A stretch of 64,000 nt of DNA, taken from Hepsetus odoe. Taxonomy: Eukaryota; Chordata; Actinopteri; Characiformes; Hepsetidae. A program made the position numbers and the translations under genes. The first letter of the stretch is position 1. Every line of letters begins with the position of its first letter. Below are positions 12,401 to 27,464 of the stretch, one piece after another. The notes beneath the pieces are model-generated. The model ran no database searches and was not told the origin of the DNA. It was given only the letters and a program-made list of their open reading frames with translations. The DNA lies in contig CM029381.1 of assembly GCA_017165825.1 (NCBI GenBank), positions 2,724,586 to 2,788,585 of the forward strand, given 5' to 3'.

Positions 12401-12507
12401 CCTCTGGTCTGAGGTTTGAAAACGACAGTCTTCATCTGAGAGCGAACGAAAACCTTCAGAGGGAAATTATTTGGAAAGTGCAGTGAAAAGCATCCATATG
12501 TGGAACA

Positions 12508-12543
<36 letters not shown>

Positions 12544-12665
12544 GAGAGAGAGAGTGTGTGTGTGTGTTGAGAAGGTACAATTACTTCTGGAAACAAAGCC
12601 CTGTTTCTGTGTGTGTTTCTCTGTCAGCGAGAGTCTGTCCATCTCTAGCAGCCTCAGAAATGCAG

Positions 12666-12713
<48 letters not shown>

Positions 12714-14037
12714 CCGCGTGCGCGCGCGCACTTGCCTTCAGGAAGGCATTCACTTCCTTGCCAACTTCACTGCAAAAATACACACACACAGACAGACACA
12801 CACACACACACACACACACTCTCAGCTCCCAATTAAGGAGAACTGTCTTGGAGTCCTGAATTGTCCTGAAGAGGTTAAATTAAAGTGAGGGCTGGACACA
12901 GGCAAAAGACAGTAATACCCTGGACAGGTTGTCAGTCCCTGGACATGTTCAGACCTAAAGCGCCATGTCCAACCCCCGGCCCGATCTTTGAACTGTGGAA
13001 TGAGAACATATACACCATACACAGGAAGAACCCAGCACCTCCTCGCTGTGAGGCAGCCCTGTCCACTACGCTGGCCAACCTTGGACAACAGTATCAGTCA
13101 GGATAGCGATGCGACAGTCATTTGTTCGTACGATCCAACGACCGTTACAACATCAGCCTGAATGGGCGGAGCTAAACTGTTATTTGCCCAATTGGGGGGA
13201 CATATGTAAATGATTTCTGTGACATCACAAATATAACTAGCTTAGCTTTCCGCAGACAGGAAGGGGACGTTTGGAAGCTCCAAGTATCAAGTAGACGGTT
13301 TAAATGAGTTATAAATCTGGCGGATAAATCGATGATAATGGGGGAATAAATAACAGATTTAATTAATTGCGTGATTTTATTTATAAATTCAATGTAGATG
13401 TTTAAATTCTGTTGCTACATTAAGATTTTAAAAAATATTTGAGGGTTTTACTTATTTTTTTATTTGTTGAGTGTTTCTTTAAATATAATGATTACTTTGT
13501 CATTGTAATTAATTTTGTCAATAATTAGAATAAAGATTAGCAGCAGTAATTACTATTTTTACTACCACTATTATTATTATTGTTTTTTTTAAGAAATGTC
13601 ACTGGGGGGTCCTCCAGATGCTTTCATCCCAGTTTACAGATAGTAGAATTCAAAAGTTTGGGTACAGCCAGTCCTCAGTCTATTTGAGACCGCTCGATAC
13701 CCGACGTGAATGATGGTCTCGGCCCGTGCTGAATGGTGGGACGGTGACTGTCCGCTACATTGACTCTGGTGATCTTCAGACCTCAATTGCGTCTGTATGG
13801 CCGGATCTGAGGTGAGGAGGGAACATTCGGTTTCTCACTCGAGTCTTGCTGTAATCTGTTATCTCGCGGCTGCTGAACGTGGCGGCTTTTCTGAGTGTAA
13901 TTAAGAGGCAGAGACGTCCTCCTCGTCCCGCTGGCTGGCAGCCGTCCCGCAGCCGGTGGGTCCAGCCGACATTTTGAGAGAGCGTTAAAATGGCAGGTCG
14001 CTTACGCAAACACGATGGCCCCTTTAAAAGAGAGAGA

Positions 14038-14094
<57 letters not shown>

Positions 14095-14167
14095 GCGCCT
14101 CGTTGGAGGGAAAAGCCTCGCTGGCTCATGCTGCCGGATCAGTGTGTTTGACTGTTGCTCTTTTAGC

Positions 14168-14199
<32 letters not shown>

Positions 14200-15834
14200 C
14201 GCACACTTTGTGTGTGTTTCACCGATATTCTTGTGCTACTGTTACGTTAAAGAACCAGTTTGGTGAAAATTAAAGCCCGATGTCCTGCCGAACCCAGTCT
14301 TGAGTCTTGCTTTGCTAAGACTAGAAGTCTTGACTCAGATCCTCCCCATAAAACCACAAAATGTTCTTCGTCCACTCGAACCACGTCCATCTTTCCTGCG
14401 CTGGCCTGTGGATGTGAAAGTGAAAGTGACTATTCTCATCATTGTGAAACAGCACAGCACACAGAGAGACACAACGGAACCTCTGCTTTTCACCCACATT
14501 GTGCAGCTGCCCGGGGAGCAGTGATGGGGATGGTACCTTGCTCAAGGGCACCTCAGGGCAACCTACTGGTCTGGGATTCGAACCCATGACCTTCTGATCT
14601 TGGGACTTAAACACTAACCCGAAACACTAGACCCCTGCTGCCACAGTGATTTCGTCCCCTTGGGGACCCCGAGTCGTACCGTCCTAAACCGTTTTGTCAT
14701 GACGTTACGTGTTCTTTAGCTCCACAGATCAGAGGGTCCTCCAGGGTCTCCGTAGGGTTTAACCGTGTGTTTCTTTACAGTTTATAGGCTCCGTTTAATC
14801 ACTTTACTCTTTATATCCTCAGTGATGAGGCCTGCAGTTTACAGGCTAACAGGCTCCAACAATAAAATTCAAACTTTTTTAAATGCTTACAGAAGAAACG
14901 GCACAAAATGAAAGAGAGAAACCTGGAGCTAAAATAGAACCAAGTACAACAGAGTGTAGAACCTAATATGATAGAAAACGGAAAGAGGCAGAAGGACAGA
15001 GAGGGACAGAAGGAACAGAGAAGGAGAGAGAGAGAGAGAGAGAGAGAGAAAATAAAGAGGAAATAAAAAAAAGACAGAGAGAGACCAGAGTAAATCAGGG
15101 AGTGAGAAAGAGGGACAAAGAATGCAAGAGAGAAAAAAAAGAGAATAAAAGGGAGAAAGAGAAGGGGAAAAGAAATAGAAACGGAAAGAAGAAGAAGAAA
15201 ATTAAGGGAAAAGTGAGAAGAGTGAGGGAGCTGAGAACAAAAAGAGGGAGAGACGGAGAAATGGAGTAAAAGAGGGACAAAGAAGCAGACAGAAAGAGAA
15301 AAAAGGGAAAGAAAGAAAGAGGGAGATTGGGACAAAACAAGCACAGAGGAAAAAAAATAGAACAAAAAGAACACAGCGAGATTAGAGAGTTAGAGAGAAA
15401 GAGAGTTAGACAATAAATAACAGAAATGTCTTTATATTTTGCAGAAAAAAAAATGTCCCTGTTTATCATTCCAGAAATCAGGACACCTTGTCCCCAAACA
15501 CCATGAGGCGACAGTGTTAATCACTGAACCCCTGGAGCTCCTGCCGCTCGCCGGGTAGAAAGCCAAGTGCTTGACAGGATGCCGGTCCATCCCAGGACAA
15601 AGACACTCACATCTAAGGGGCCACAGTCAGAAGACGTGCATGTCTCTGGACTGTGGGAAGAAACTCCACGAACCCAGGCTGGGAATGAAGCCCAGGACCT
15701 TTCAGCTGTGAGGCGACAGCACCGACTACGGCACCACTACCGACACCCCCCACCCACCCCCAACACACACGGATGGGAAAAATGACTGCGTCACCACGCA
15801 GCTCCCGCTTGAAAAGATTGCAAACATCAAATTT

Positions 15835-15869
<35 letters not shown>

Positions 15870-16087
15870 AATAAGAGTGTATGAAAATTTACAAAAGGCG
15901 TGTGTATTCAATGTTACGCTTCGGCGCCGACGTTGCCGCTTAAGCTAAATCTTCCGGCCTGCCGCTGCGGAGAGAGTGAGGAATTCTGGGAAATGTGAGG
16001 AGACGCCTCGCTCCGCTCCGGCAGGCTGAACACTCCCCTCCCCCACCGCCAACGAACGAGAGGAGAGAGAGAGAGAGAGAGAGAGAT

Positions 16088-16122
<35 letters not shown>

Positions 16123-19100
16123 CAAAAAAACAGGAGAAAAAGGAAAGAGTCAGAGAGACAAAGGATCAAAAAGAGACAGAAAGAGAGGAGAGATAAAAGA
16201 ATGGAAAAGAGAAAGTAAGTGAGAATAAGGAGGGAATTAAAAAGACAAGAGAGAAAAAAGAGGTACAGAAGAGAGACAGAGAGAGTGGGGATGGAAAACA
16301 GAGAAGCTAAAAAGAGTGAGAGGAATGAACAGAGTGAGAGGGAATAAAAAAAACAAGAGAAAAAAAGGAAAAAAAAAAAAAAAAAAGTCAGACCAAAAAA
16401 CAGCAAAACAAAAAAAAAAGATCAACAAAAGGGGAGAGAGATAGAAAGTGATAGAAAAAGAAAGGGAGGGAGAGGGGGACAAAAAAAGAGAGAGGAGAAT
16501 AAAAAAAGAGGGGAAGAGAGAGAAATAGGTCACATTATAATCAACAAACGGGGGGAAAAAAAAAAAAAAACAGCAGTGCGCCGAGACGGAAACGGCCATT
16601 TTCCGAAAACTAGTCGCCCGTCAGTCACGGAACCGGTTCTGAACGTCTAGAACGGGTCAGCAGCCCCCCCCAGCACCTTTTCCAGTCAGTAACAGAAGTG
16701 CAGCTCTTCAGATTAAACACACACTTGGCGTCGGAGCGTCTCGGTCTGGACGGCGAGGGGATTTCATTTCCGCGAGACTCTCTTTCACAACCTCGTCGGC
16801 CGCCATTTTAGAGACGCCGCTCTCTTTCAGCTGGACGTCACCCTGGACATCCATGAAAAAAGGACAAGGGTATTAATAAACACACAGCCATCTTCCCGAC
16901 CGTCTTTGTCTGGAACCGATGAGGGAAGAGGACAGAAAAGTGTCAGTCGAATCTGGGATTTGAGGGATCTGAATTATCCATTACCTTTAGAATCTTTAGG
17001 GCCCTTACTGATGAAGATCAATCAGAATTGGGGGTCTCGTGTTACTCAATCAGAGCCACGCCCAGTCAGAATCAGCTCTGATTGGTCCACAGACTCAACC
17101 CTACCCAGTGGTGGCCAACAACCATATTAACAACCATTTCTAATGGGATCAGTAAAGCCAGAAGATGTCCAAGGCTGAGTTTATCATTGAGGGCTTTTTT
17201 TGAACAAGGCTGGATCAGGTCACAATTGCCCCAGGACCCTCACTGGAACAACACAGCGCCCCCTTCTGGGGGAAATAAGGACTACTCCAATTATTAATAA
17301 ACTACTGCACTGCTTTATTATTTCCTGTCCCACCTCAGGCAAACAAAACCATCCCCTCCAAAAGTATTAGAACACCAAGGACAATTTATTTGCTTTTTTT
17401 TAAAATTTGGGTTTGGGATCAACAGATGAAAATGAGATCTAAATATGCTGAATTACACCTTATATACGCATCTGACTACCCAGCTTTTCAACTGACCAAA
17501 TGTAGTGGAACCTGAGCGACTGACAGGCGTCAGTTGTCACATAGGTGTGTCCTGTTAGACTGAAGATTAAACTCTTGGTATCTACTCACAGATACTTTTG
17601 GAGGCAACTTTGGATGAAAGGGCAAGACCAAAGAAACAACTCCTGCCCTTAGCACCCAAAACCCATGGGTCCCAATCCCAAAGCAGGACAAAAGATCCTT
17701 CTGTGTACCCACACCAGCTGGACCAACTAATTATCCATTTCAACCCCCAACTAGGGGGGTAGAGATACCTCCTCAAAATCAGTTTTTGCATGGTGGAACA
17801 TCTGTGATTATTTCCAAACGGAAAGGTGCTGGAAAAGGATTTATAACTGGATTATGGATCACAATCAGAAGGTCATGGGTTCGTATCTCAGATTAGTAGG
17901 CTGCCCTGAGGTACCGTCCCCCTCACTGCTCCCTAGGTGCTGGATATGGCTGCCCACTGGTGTGTGTGCGCGCGCAAATACAGAAGTTGCATTTCGTTGC
18001 ATTTGGTTCATCGTGTACCATGTTTCACAATGACAAATAGTCATGTTCACTTTCACTTCAGTTGCGGTAAATATAAAAATCAGTGTAAAAAACTGTGTAA
18101 AAACTTGTTACCCATTGCTTGACCTTTCAAATGGAACTTCAGATGCCATTGTGGGCACATTGTGGTTGTCTCTGTGGTGGACTGCTGGTGGTACGAGGTA
18201 TCATACACAACCTGCTACTACTTAAATTTCCTAGTCCTCAGAAAAAAGCATCCTCTCAGACAGGTGCTCCATAGACTCTCTGATTTCGGAGGCAACACCA
18301 GTTCGAGGGCAGGACTACAGATGTTTCTTGGTTGCTCTGCTCGGCAACGTGCCATAAATGACTCTAGCAACAGTGCACAGCAAAGGGACATCCAAATGAT
18401 TCAATTAACATGTAAAGCAAGTAGACCCATTTCAGCAATGCAACGATGCTGGCTTTAAAAGTTATTTGTGGGAATCTGCGGTACTACTTTTCTGAACTCT
18501 GAAGCATGAAAATGCACTTCAGAAGACGCAAAGGAAAGAAAGCTATCAGGAAAATTCAAAGGATTAAAAGGGAAAAGCATAACAAAATGAATGTCCATTG
18601 AGGTTTCAGTGCACGAGAAACAAAAACTTTCCCAAAGTAGCTCGTCACAGTCTCACAGGTCTACTCTCCAACTTCACTCTTACCTGCAAAGCATCAAATT
18701 CATGGTAGTAACCAAGAACTAGATAAATCGATCAGACCTTCCCTGGGAATTCTTCACAACAACATGAGTATACTGTCCTCTTTCTAACATCTCTGACTTC
18801 TTGTCTCTTCCTTTCTGTGAAGTGAACAATTTCAGCATTTGAATGCTGCCTCTCGGAAATGGTTTGCTCATCTCTGAGAAATGTCGTGGGACATTGGTCA
18901 TCGTCACTGTGTGAAGACAGAGGAAGATCAGAAGCGCTAGTCCTCTGTCTCACCACCGACTCCAACAGGACCAGCTCTTCCAGACGGGCCTGCAGGCACC
19001 ACAGCAGAGTGTGTGTCTCCGTGGCAGAAGCCAAAACCACTAACATTCACACACGCTCAGCTAACGGGATGTAACATCAGTCCAACAGTCACGACTACAG

Positions 19101-19825
19101 TGTACAGAGCTGCAAAGCCGTTCAGGAAACCAGCCTGTTTTTAATTAAACAACTCATTTACATAAGTAAACATCCACCAGCAGCTTTGCCCTGCTGACAG
19201 AGAGCAGCCAATCAGAACAGAGCTCATTTGCATACAACACTTGTCTTGAGCCACCTCCGTTTTCTTCATATTTTGCTTCCAAAGAGTCTTTCTTGTATAA
19301 TTTAATGTCAAGCTGAGGAACAGCTCTCTAGGCTTCCTGATGGACAGTGCTGTTAGCTCTCACTTTCAGGGACGGTATCTTGCTCAAGGGTACCTCAGGG
19401 CAACCTACTGATCTGGGATTCGAACCCACGATCTCCCGATCCTGGGGCCTAGTACCTGAACACTAGATGACCACCACTGCCAGGTTCAGAGGATTGTTTT
19501 TTGTTGTTTAATCCACACAGTGATCTACGCCTGAACCTTCAAGCAGAACAAAGCGTCTAACTTAAGAAATGAAGCAGTGAAGAAACAGATGATTCCAGAT
19601 GATCAGGGGATTCGTTTACTGCTGAGCACAAGTGAGCCGAAAATGTGTTTCTACTGAAACATCACTACCTTCTGAGCAAACGCCAGCCAACACCAAGTCG
19701 GCATAATTTCACAGCCAATCACGGGGGGGCATGCAAGCAATAAGCCAATGAGGAGGCAGGAAATAAATGGTTGCGTGAGTGGAGAAAAGGTTACTGTCAT
19801 TTATGAGGCGGTCATTTAGAGTGCC

Positions 19826-19858
<33 letters not shown>

Positions 19859-19889
19859 GCGAGCGCGACAGAGAGAGAGCGCGAGGGAG

Positions 19890-19922
<33 letters not shown>

Positions 19923-20089
19923 TAGATGGATACACAGTGAATGAATGAATGGATGAATATACAAATGACGTGAATGCTGAGTTTTGTGTTTCAGATTTAA
20001 ACCCACTTCCTGTTGGACTTCGGAACATGGCCGCTTATTCTGAATCAGACATGAAGGCTGATCAAAAGTTATGAGGAAGCACTGAGGGA

Positions 20090-20123
<34 letters not shown>

Positions 20124-20203
20124 AAAACGCAAGTATGTTTACGAGGCCAGGACACACGCCGATTGTGTAAGCTGGAAGATAGGAAGGAAAGCCAATGACC
20201 AAA

Positions 20204-20244
<41 letters not shown>

Positions 20245-20440
20245 AAAGAAAGACAGAAGAGAGAAAGAGACTGAAAGAGAGAGAGAAAGACACAGGAGCG
20301 AAAGAAAGACAGAAAAGGAAGCTAGAGATAGACACAGGAGAGAATGACAGACGAGAGAAAGAGACAGGAGTGAAATAAAGACAGATAGACACAGGAGAGA
20401 GAGAAAGACAAGAGAGAAAAAGAGAGAGATAGAGAGAGAC

Positions 20441-20487
<47 letters not shown>

Positions 20488-23400
20488 CGGACAGTATATT
20501 GCTCTTAAGATGGCCGTGGCTGTTTTTTTGTTGTTGTTGTTCAGGTCGTGACGTTACCTGTTTTTGTGAAGTTGTGACGTTTTTTTTTGGTCCCTTCGCT
20601 TGTCATATATATGAACTTCTGTTCAAAAGTTACTGCACCCCTGAAACACACTTATAATGATCATACATTGCTTGTGGGTGATGTCAGGATGTATTTTCTT
20701 TCCAGGAAACTCAAATTAATGGAAAATTCGAAGCAAAATTGAGAGAAAAATACCATTTCTTTTTACTCGTTAGCTAAATTAGCCTTGTAGCTAATTACTT
20801 GTTAGCTAAATTGTCCTTGCAGCTCCAGAGCTAAAACATCTTGTCTTATTATGTTGGTGGTAATGAGAGGCAGACGCTGTAAAACTGGCTGAAGTAGATT
20901 TGATTTATAAAAAAAAAACAAAACACATACTAAAAAACATACTATTTCTAGTAAACAATACAAACTACACAAAATTATTCAGCCCTTTTCACGGTCCGCT
21001 CACAGAGTGAGTGTGAGTGTGAGTGTGTGTGTGTGCGCGCGCGTGTGTGCGTGTGTCTGAGAGAGCGTTTTCGGCCATGAGGGCTGACACAAAGCCGGCG
21101 CAGCCATCCAAGATGGCCGCCATCTCCCTCCACAAAAGGCGAGCAGGCTAATAAACAGCTACTGGAAAGTGACAAGGGAGAGAAAAAGAACGACATTCTG
21201 ATTGATAAACTCATGTAGTTTCTTCACGGACGCTCATTAAACCGTCACAAAAGAGACGGACATGCCGATAATGTTGGTATTGGAAGCACAAACTTCCTGA
21301 AGGAATATTCCTCTGCAAATGCCTTCGTCTCCTTCACACACACACACGCCACTTTTTCAGGGGACATTTGTGTTCCTCAGCTTATTACACATTACAGCGG
21401 ACCACAAAGCTGAAGCAATTAACCGCCTCGCTGTTGCTTCCTGACAGGCTGCAGTGTGTGTGTGTGTGTCTGTCTGTCTGATCGTTCATATCAACGACAA
21501 TTACAATGCTGGCTTTGTGCTCTTTCCCCATTTACTGTGATTGTGCCCCACACACAAACACACACACAGGAATGGGCTAAAATTCAGCTCTCAAGATGCC
21601 GCCTATTACTGTGTTCACCTGACATATACACGTTTCTCCGACACCAAGTGATTCAGCATCAGAAACCACATAAGTCAGTCTATTCCTCGTCTTGTAACCA
21701 GCACAGAGCCTTGGAGGGTAAATAGCAATAGGCGATGAGTACATTTTCACTCTGTTCCAAGCAAATTAATATTTGCATCACTGCTCAACTCAAGGAAAAC
21801 AAACAAACAGCTAGATTTGGGTACTTCTGTTCCCTATACAGCACCCGCCGGCGTATTTCAGTCACTTAAAACTGCCAAGTCCCAGTCAGAGCTCTATTTA
21901 GACAATGTCTGCATCTATCTTGTCACAAATCCCTCCCAATACATGTTGACAGAAACAATAAAACACCAAAATTGGATATTCACTTAGTAAAATGTGTGGT
22001 TTGGGACGAAGGCCGCCTTCTCCGTTTGTCAAGGCCACCAAGTCAGTCCACAGAGAACGACCCAGAACGATGCTTAAAACTGTGGTCTCCATGCTTTCGT
22101 TCTCTCCCAAGAGGCAGAGACACATCTAACACAGCCGTCTCCTCCTCTGGGTTTTGGGGATTGTTTGGGATTAGTTCATTTGTACAATCAGACAATGGCA
22201 TTTTGGGTAAACAACCCTGGTTAAAATACGTGGAGGGCAGAGGAAGCCTTGTTTTGCCCTCCAGGTGGGTGGTCCTTCAAGGGTGTGATGTTATGTGAAA
22301 ACTATGAATTGGAAATAAATGAACCATGGCTGACTGGGTACCAATGTTTGTTAGCTACGTTTGCCTCTTCAGGCACAAAACATGCCTCGACTGATCGACT
22401 GTTTTCGGGGTGAAGGGGTGGGGGTTTGTAGGTTTGATTTTTTGCCAAAGCAGACTTCCCCCTAAGGCCTCGGGGCATTTTAAAGCTCTGGGAGCTAAGC
22501 GCTAAACAGAAAGTTTTGTGATAATTAGGCCGTGCAGTGGAAAAGTGCCAAGTCTCGTTTTTCTCCCTTGCCTCTAAAAGGCCCCCCAGTAGCAAGGTTA
22601 GGATGAATTGTGTGTGATTCATAACCCCACTGGTCAATATTAGCAGGTCAAGTGGACGTAATCCTTCTTAATTCACAGATTCAATCTCAAACAGCAAAGT
22701 ATGTCTATGCGAACAGGTATCAAGCTCCAAAAAAAAAAAAAAAACCCAAAAACTAGCGGTTAAAGCTCTGGCACCACAGACTAGCATGACGCTAACTACG
22801 TTTTTAAATCTTCACACAGTGCAGTGGTGCATTAAAACCTAAACAACGGTTTTTCTGATGCACTGTTGTCCTAAAACAAGGTCAGAATATGTCAACGTAA
22901 CTGAAACACCGGCAGCCATCTTAGATTCCGTCCCCATGTTTGGCGGGAAATTTGGATTTTACTCACATGACTTCCTGTGTTCACTAGAACGGGAACAGTT
23001 TTAGCTTTCTGTAAGGTAACTAGACGTCCCCATTTCCCAGAAACGATTAAAGTTTTTGATGGCTTGTCACCTTAAAAGTCCCCACTTTTATGATAATCTC
23101 CTAAACACTACTTTTTAACCACTCACTTGCCTACTTTTACTGAACATTGCTGTAATTCTTGACCAAGTAAATCCACCACACAATACAAACATCTTTTCAA
23201 GACAGGGGGGTGTGAGGTACCAGGGAATTGTACGACCAGGTGATAGCAGCTGATTAGCACAGTTTATTTGGGTGGATCTACAAATATAGTGGTTATATTG
23301 GGAGCAGGATGTTGAAGATGGAGCTGCCAGGAAAGAAGAAGACCAAAGAAGAGGTTTATGGACATGGTGAGAGAGGACATGCAGGTGGTCGGTTTGAAGG

Positions 23401-25489
23401 AGGAAGATACAGATGACAGGAAGAAATGGAGACAGAAGATTCGCTGTTGCGACCCCTAAACGGGAGCAGGTGGGAGGAGGAGATGATTTTAAATTGAACA
23501 TATTCAACATGCTGTTATCTTTGCTGGCAACAAGGGTTTGTCTTACAAATCAGTACTTAATCTTCTGTCTGCCTTCAGTAAAACATTTACAATGAGCCAG
23601 GAAGGAAATCTTTTTGTTTCATAAACAACACTGAATATATTAATATCAATAGTCCAACCAGAAATCTGTCCTGCTCTCTGAAAAAAATCCAGTCTTTTTA
23701 CTCTTCAGTGAGTTACAGTTGCAGGAGTGGGGTGAAAGGGTTTCTTCAGTTTGAACATCAATCAAATTCAAATATTAAGATTAATATTACAGCAGTCAAA
23801 AGAAAACAATGAAGAAGAAGAAGAAGAAGAAGATTACAGAGACTGTTACGGAGTTCAAGGCTGATACAATTCTTTGATGAAGTTGGTCCAACTAGACATG
23901 GTTGTTTGCTTCTCTAATTTCAGCTCTGTTAATATAGCTAACGACCAATAGAAGCTTTTCTTCGCTTCTAGTTAGTCTGGAACTAACTTCTGACCTTCAT
24001 CTCAAAACAAACAGAGTTGTTCGCCTTGAATCTCTTATGTGGTTTCTGAAATTGTACACACATTGTTATCTATAAAAATGGACAAAAGTTTGTTAGCATG
24101 GCTAACACAAGAAGACAACTTCATTTTGTAGGTTTACTGTTTATTTTTACTCCATCAAGCTGTTTACATCAACAGCCATTTTGAAGTGTCTTTTTGACAG
24201 CTAAATGATTAAAACCTGCACCACCAAGTTTTTCGTTGTCAGACCTACAGTTCTGCTAATTCATGTCCATTAGCGTCCATTTCTTTATTGCCATTCTTTC
24301 TTACCTGCACTACCACCGCCATGTTTTTTTGGCAGAACAATTCGACTCTGCCCTCTAGTAAACAAACTATTTAACATCCACGCCAACATGAAGGACACGT
24401 GGAGGAACATGACCAGTGACATGTTTATTTTTGTACTCAAGGGGAAATTCAATGACCTTCCGATGTCATTTTCCAAAAAAACTAATCCGTGTATGTGATT
24501 ATATTTACTTTCTTTATTTAACTTTATTTTTCATAAAAATGTAAAAAGCTGTAAGTAGTGATGTTGCTGTTTTTCTTCAGTCCATACAGACCATGTGATG
24601 ATACATATACCAACTCATTTAAGTGAAAAGTGAAAGTGACTATTCATCATTGCGAGGTCACAGCACAGCACACAGTGAACCACAACGAAACTGGACCTCT
24701 GCATATAACCCATGCACACAAACACCGTGCAGCAGGGGGCAGCTATGAAAGCGTCCGGGGAGCAGTGATGGGGATGGTACCTTGCTCAAGGGTACCCACT
24801 ACTGGTAAGGGGGCTTGAACCCACAATCTTGGGTTCCTGTGGCCAACTCACTAACCACTAAGCCACCGCTGCCCGATTTACATACAACAAACTATTCTGC
24901 CATAAAGCAATTAAGCCCCGCCCACTTAAGTTATGAAGAGTGTGTCAGTTCAGACTGTACTTTCAGTAAGGCATGGTAAAGGGCAGCCAATCAGAACAGT
25001 TACATTACATTAGCATATTCAGAAAATGTAGTCGTTCCTTTATTAATAACATTAAAACTGCAGTGCCATGTCATTACCATGTTACTACACAGCTGTACAG
25101 AAAACATCTGCCTCAAACATTTCTCTCCATCAGGCCCTTTTCTCGATTCTTTTTTTTTGTCTTTGTGTTACTATCCCTCAGTCTATTTTCTCTCTTTCAG
25201 TTTCAGCCTTTCTTTTTCTTTCTCTGTGTCATTTTTCTGTTTCTTTTCTCTCCATCTCTCTCTCTGTCTCTTCCTTGTCTCTTTCCTCAGTCTATTATAT
25301 ACACACCTCTCTTTCTCTCAAGCTCCTTTGTCTTCTTCTTTCTCATTATCCTTCTCTCTCAATCTCTTTTCTTTGTCTCTCTCGTTATATGTCTATTTTA
25401 GCTCTTTGTGTATCTCTTTTCCTCATTCTCACAATATCTTTTTCTCTCTCTCAACCTTTTCTCTCCCTCTGTTCACTTTCTCACCCCCT

Positions 25490-25520
<31 letters not shown>

Positions 25521-27427
25521 AGAAGCACGTGCGCTGGCGCGTCTTCACGAGACATAAACAAACAGGCTGTAAGAAGACAATCGCGTGAGGCCAAGACAAC
25601 AAACAAACAAACAAACAAACAAACAAACAAGCAGTAACTCCACCATCACAGTTGTACAGACTTCACTGCTGCAGCGCCGCTGAAAGTGAGCTCAGGCAAT
25701 GTTGACTTCAGATTATAAATAAATAAAGAATGATTAACTTTCAACCTGATCAATGCTCTGCCAGTATAAACATTAGATCAGATTAATGTTACCCCAGATT
25801 AACATTACGACAGATTACTTTAACACAAGGTTAACATTGCCCTGGATCAACGCCATGCCTGATTCCCTTTACAGCAGATTATCGTTAGATCACATGAATT
25901 TTAGACCAGATTAAATGTTATGTCAGATTCACATTAAAGCAGATTATTGTTACTCTTATCTTAACGTTGATTAATGTTGTGCAAAAGTAATATTATGCTT
26001 CATGTTATGTCACATTATCGTTAGATCTGTTTAGTTTTAGGTCAGGTTCATGTAATGCCAGATTACGCTGGACCTGATTAATGTTAGACCAGATTAAAGT
26101 TACTCCAGTTTAACTTTATGGTTAAAGTTAAGCAAGATTATTCTTAGACTAATATTATGGCAGAGTAACGATTTCCCAGTTTAACATTAGACTAGATTAA
26201 TGTTACTCTATATTAACGTTAAACCAGATTATCCTTAGACCAGATTATTGTTTTGACAGATTTACGTCAGACCAGATACATTTAGAAAATTATAACATTA
26301 CTTCATATTAATGTTATGCCTGGTTATATTGATATCACATTAAGATTAAATCAAATAAATCTATAGACCAGATAAATGTTATGGAAGATTCACATCAAGC
26401 CAGATTACTGCTACTCAAGATTAACATTAGGTAAAATTAATTATGCCAATGTTGTGCCAAATTAATTTTATGCTTAATATTGTGTCAGATTAACAACATG
26501 CCAGATTATTATTAGATATCAGGTTAGGTTCAAAGTATTCCAGATCAAAGCTACTCCTGATGATGCTTAAAGTTAAACAAGATTAACATTACACTAGATT
26601 CATGTTACGGCGGATTAACATTAGGTAAGATGAATGTAAAACCAGATTAATATTGGACTGGACAAATTTTAGACTAGATTTATATTAGACCAGATTAACT
26701 TTAGACCAGAATCATTTTAGCTTCTAGAACATATTAACATCAAACCAGATCAACGTTACACCCGATATATTTTGAAACAGGTTCATTTTTGGCCACATTA
26801 ACATTAGACCAGGTTCCTTTTAGGCCAGATTAACATTAGGCCATATTAATTTAGGACCAGGATCATTTTAGGCCAGATTAGTATTAGACCAGATTGACAT
26901 TAAACCAGGTTTCTTTTAGGCCAGATTAATTTAGGACCAGGTTCATTTTAGGACAGATTAACATTAGGCCATATTAATTTGGACCAGGCTCATTTTAGGA
27001 CAGATTAGCATTAGACCAGGTTCATTATAGACCATGTTAATTTTAGGCCAGATTAATTTTAGGACAGATTAGCATTAGACAAGGTCAGCGTTAGACCAGG
27101 TTCATTATAGACCAGGTTCATCCCATATTAACATTAGACCAGATGAACATGTTAATCTAACCTAAAATTAGATCCTATTAGACCAGGTTCATTTTAGCCC
27201 AGATTAACATTAGACCAGAGAGACATTGGACCAGACTAATTTTAGGATAGATTAACATTAGACTAGATTAAGTTAAAACCAGATTAATTATAGACCAGGT
27301 TCATTTTAGCCCAGATTATTAGAGCAGATTATTTTAGACCAGGTTCATTTTAGGACAGATTAAGGTCAGATTTGAACAAATCTACCCTGACTGTCAAACG
27401 TGCGATGCAGCCCATGTGTTTTTGCAC

Positions 27428-27464
<37 letters not shown>

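Noticed and set aside
12471..12859. ORFs of 92-121 codons on both strands
   Set aside because: They consist of GT/CA microsatellite translation (poly His-Thr or Val-Cys).
25068..25637. Three overlapping plus-strand ORFs up to 189 codons
   Set aside because: Polypyrimidine composition keeps all frames open. Ser/Leu/Phe low complexity only.
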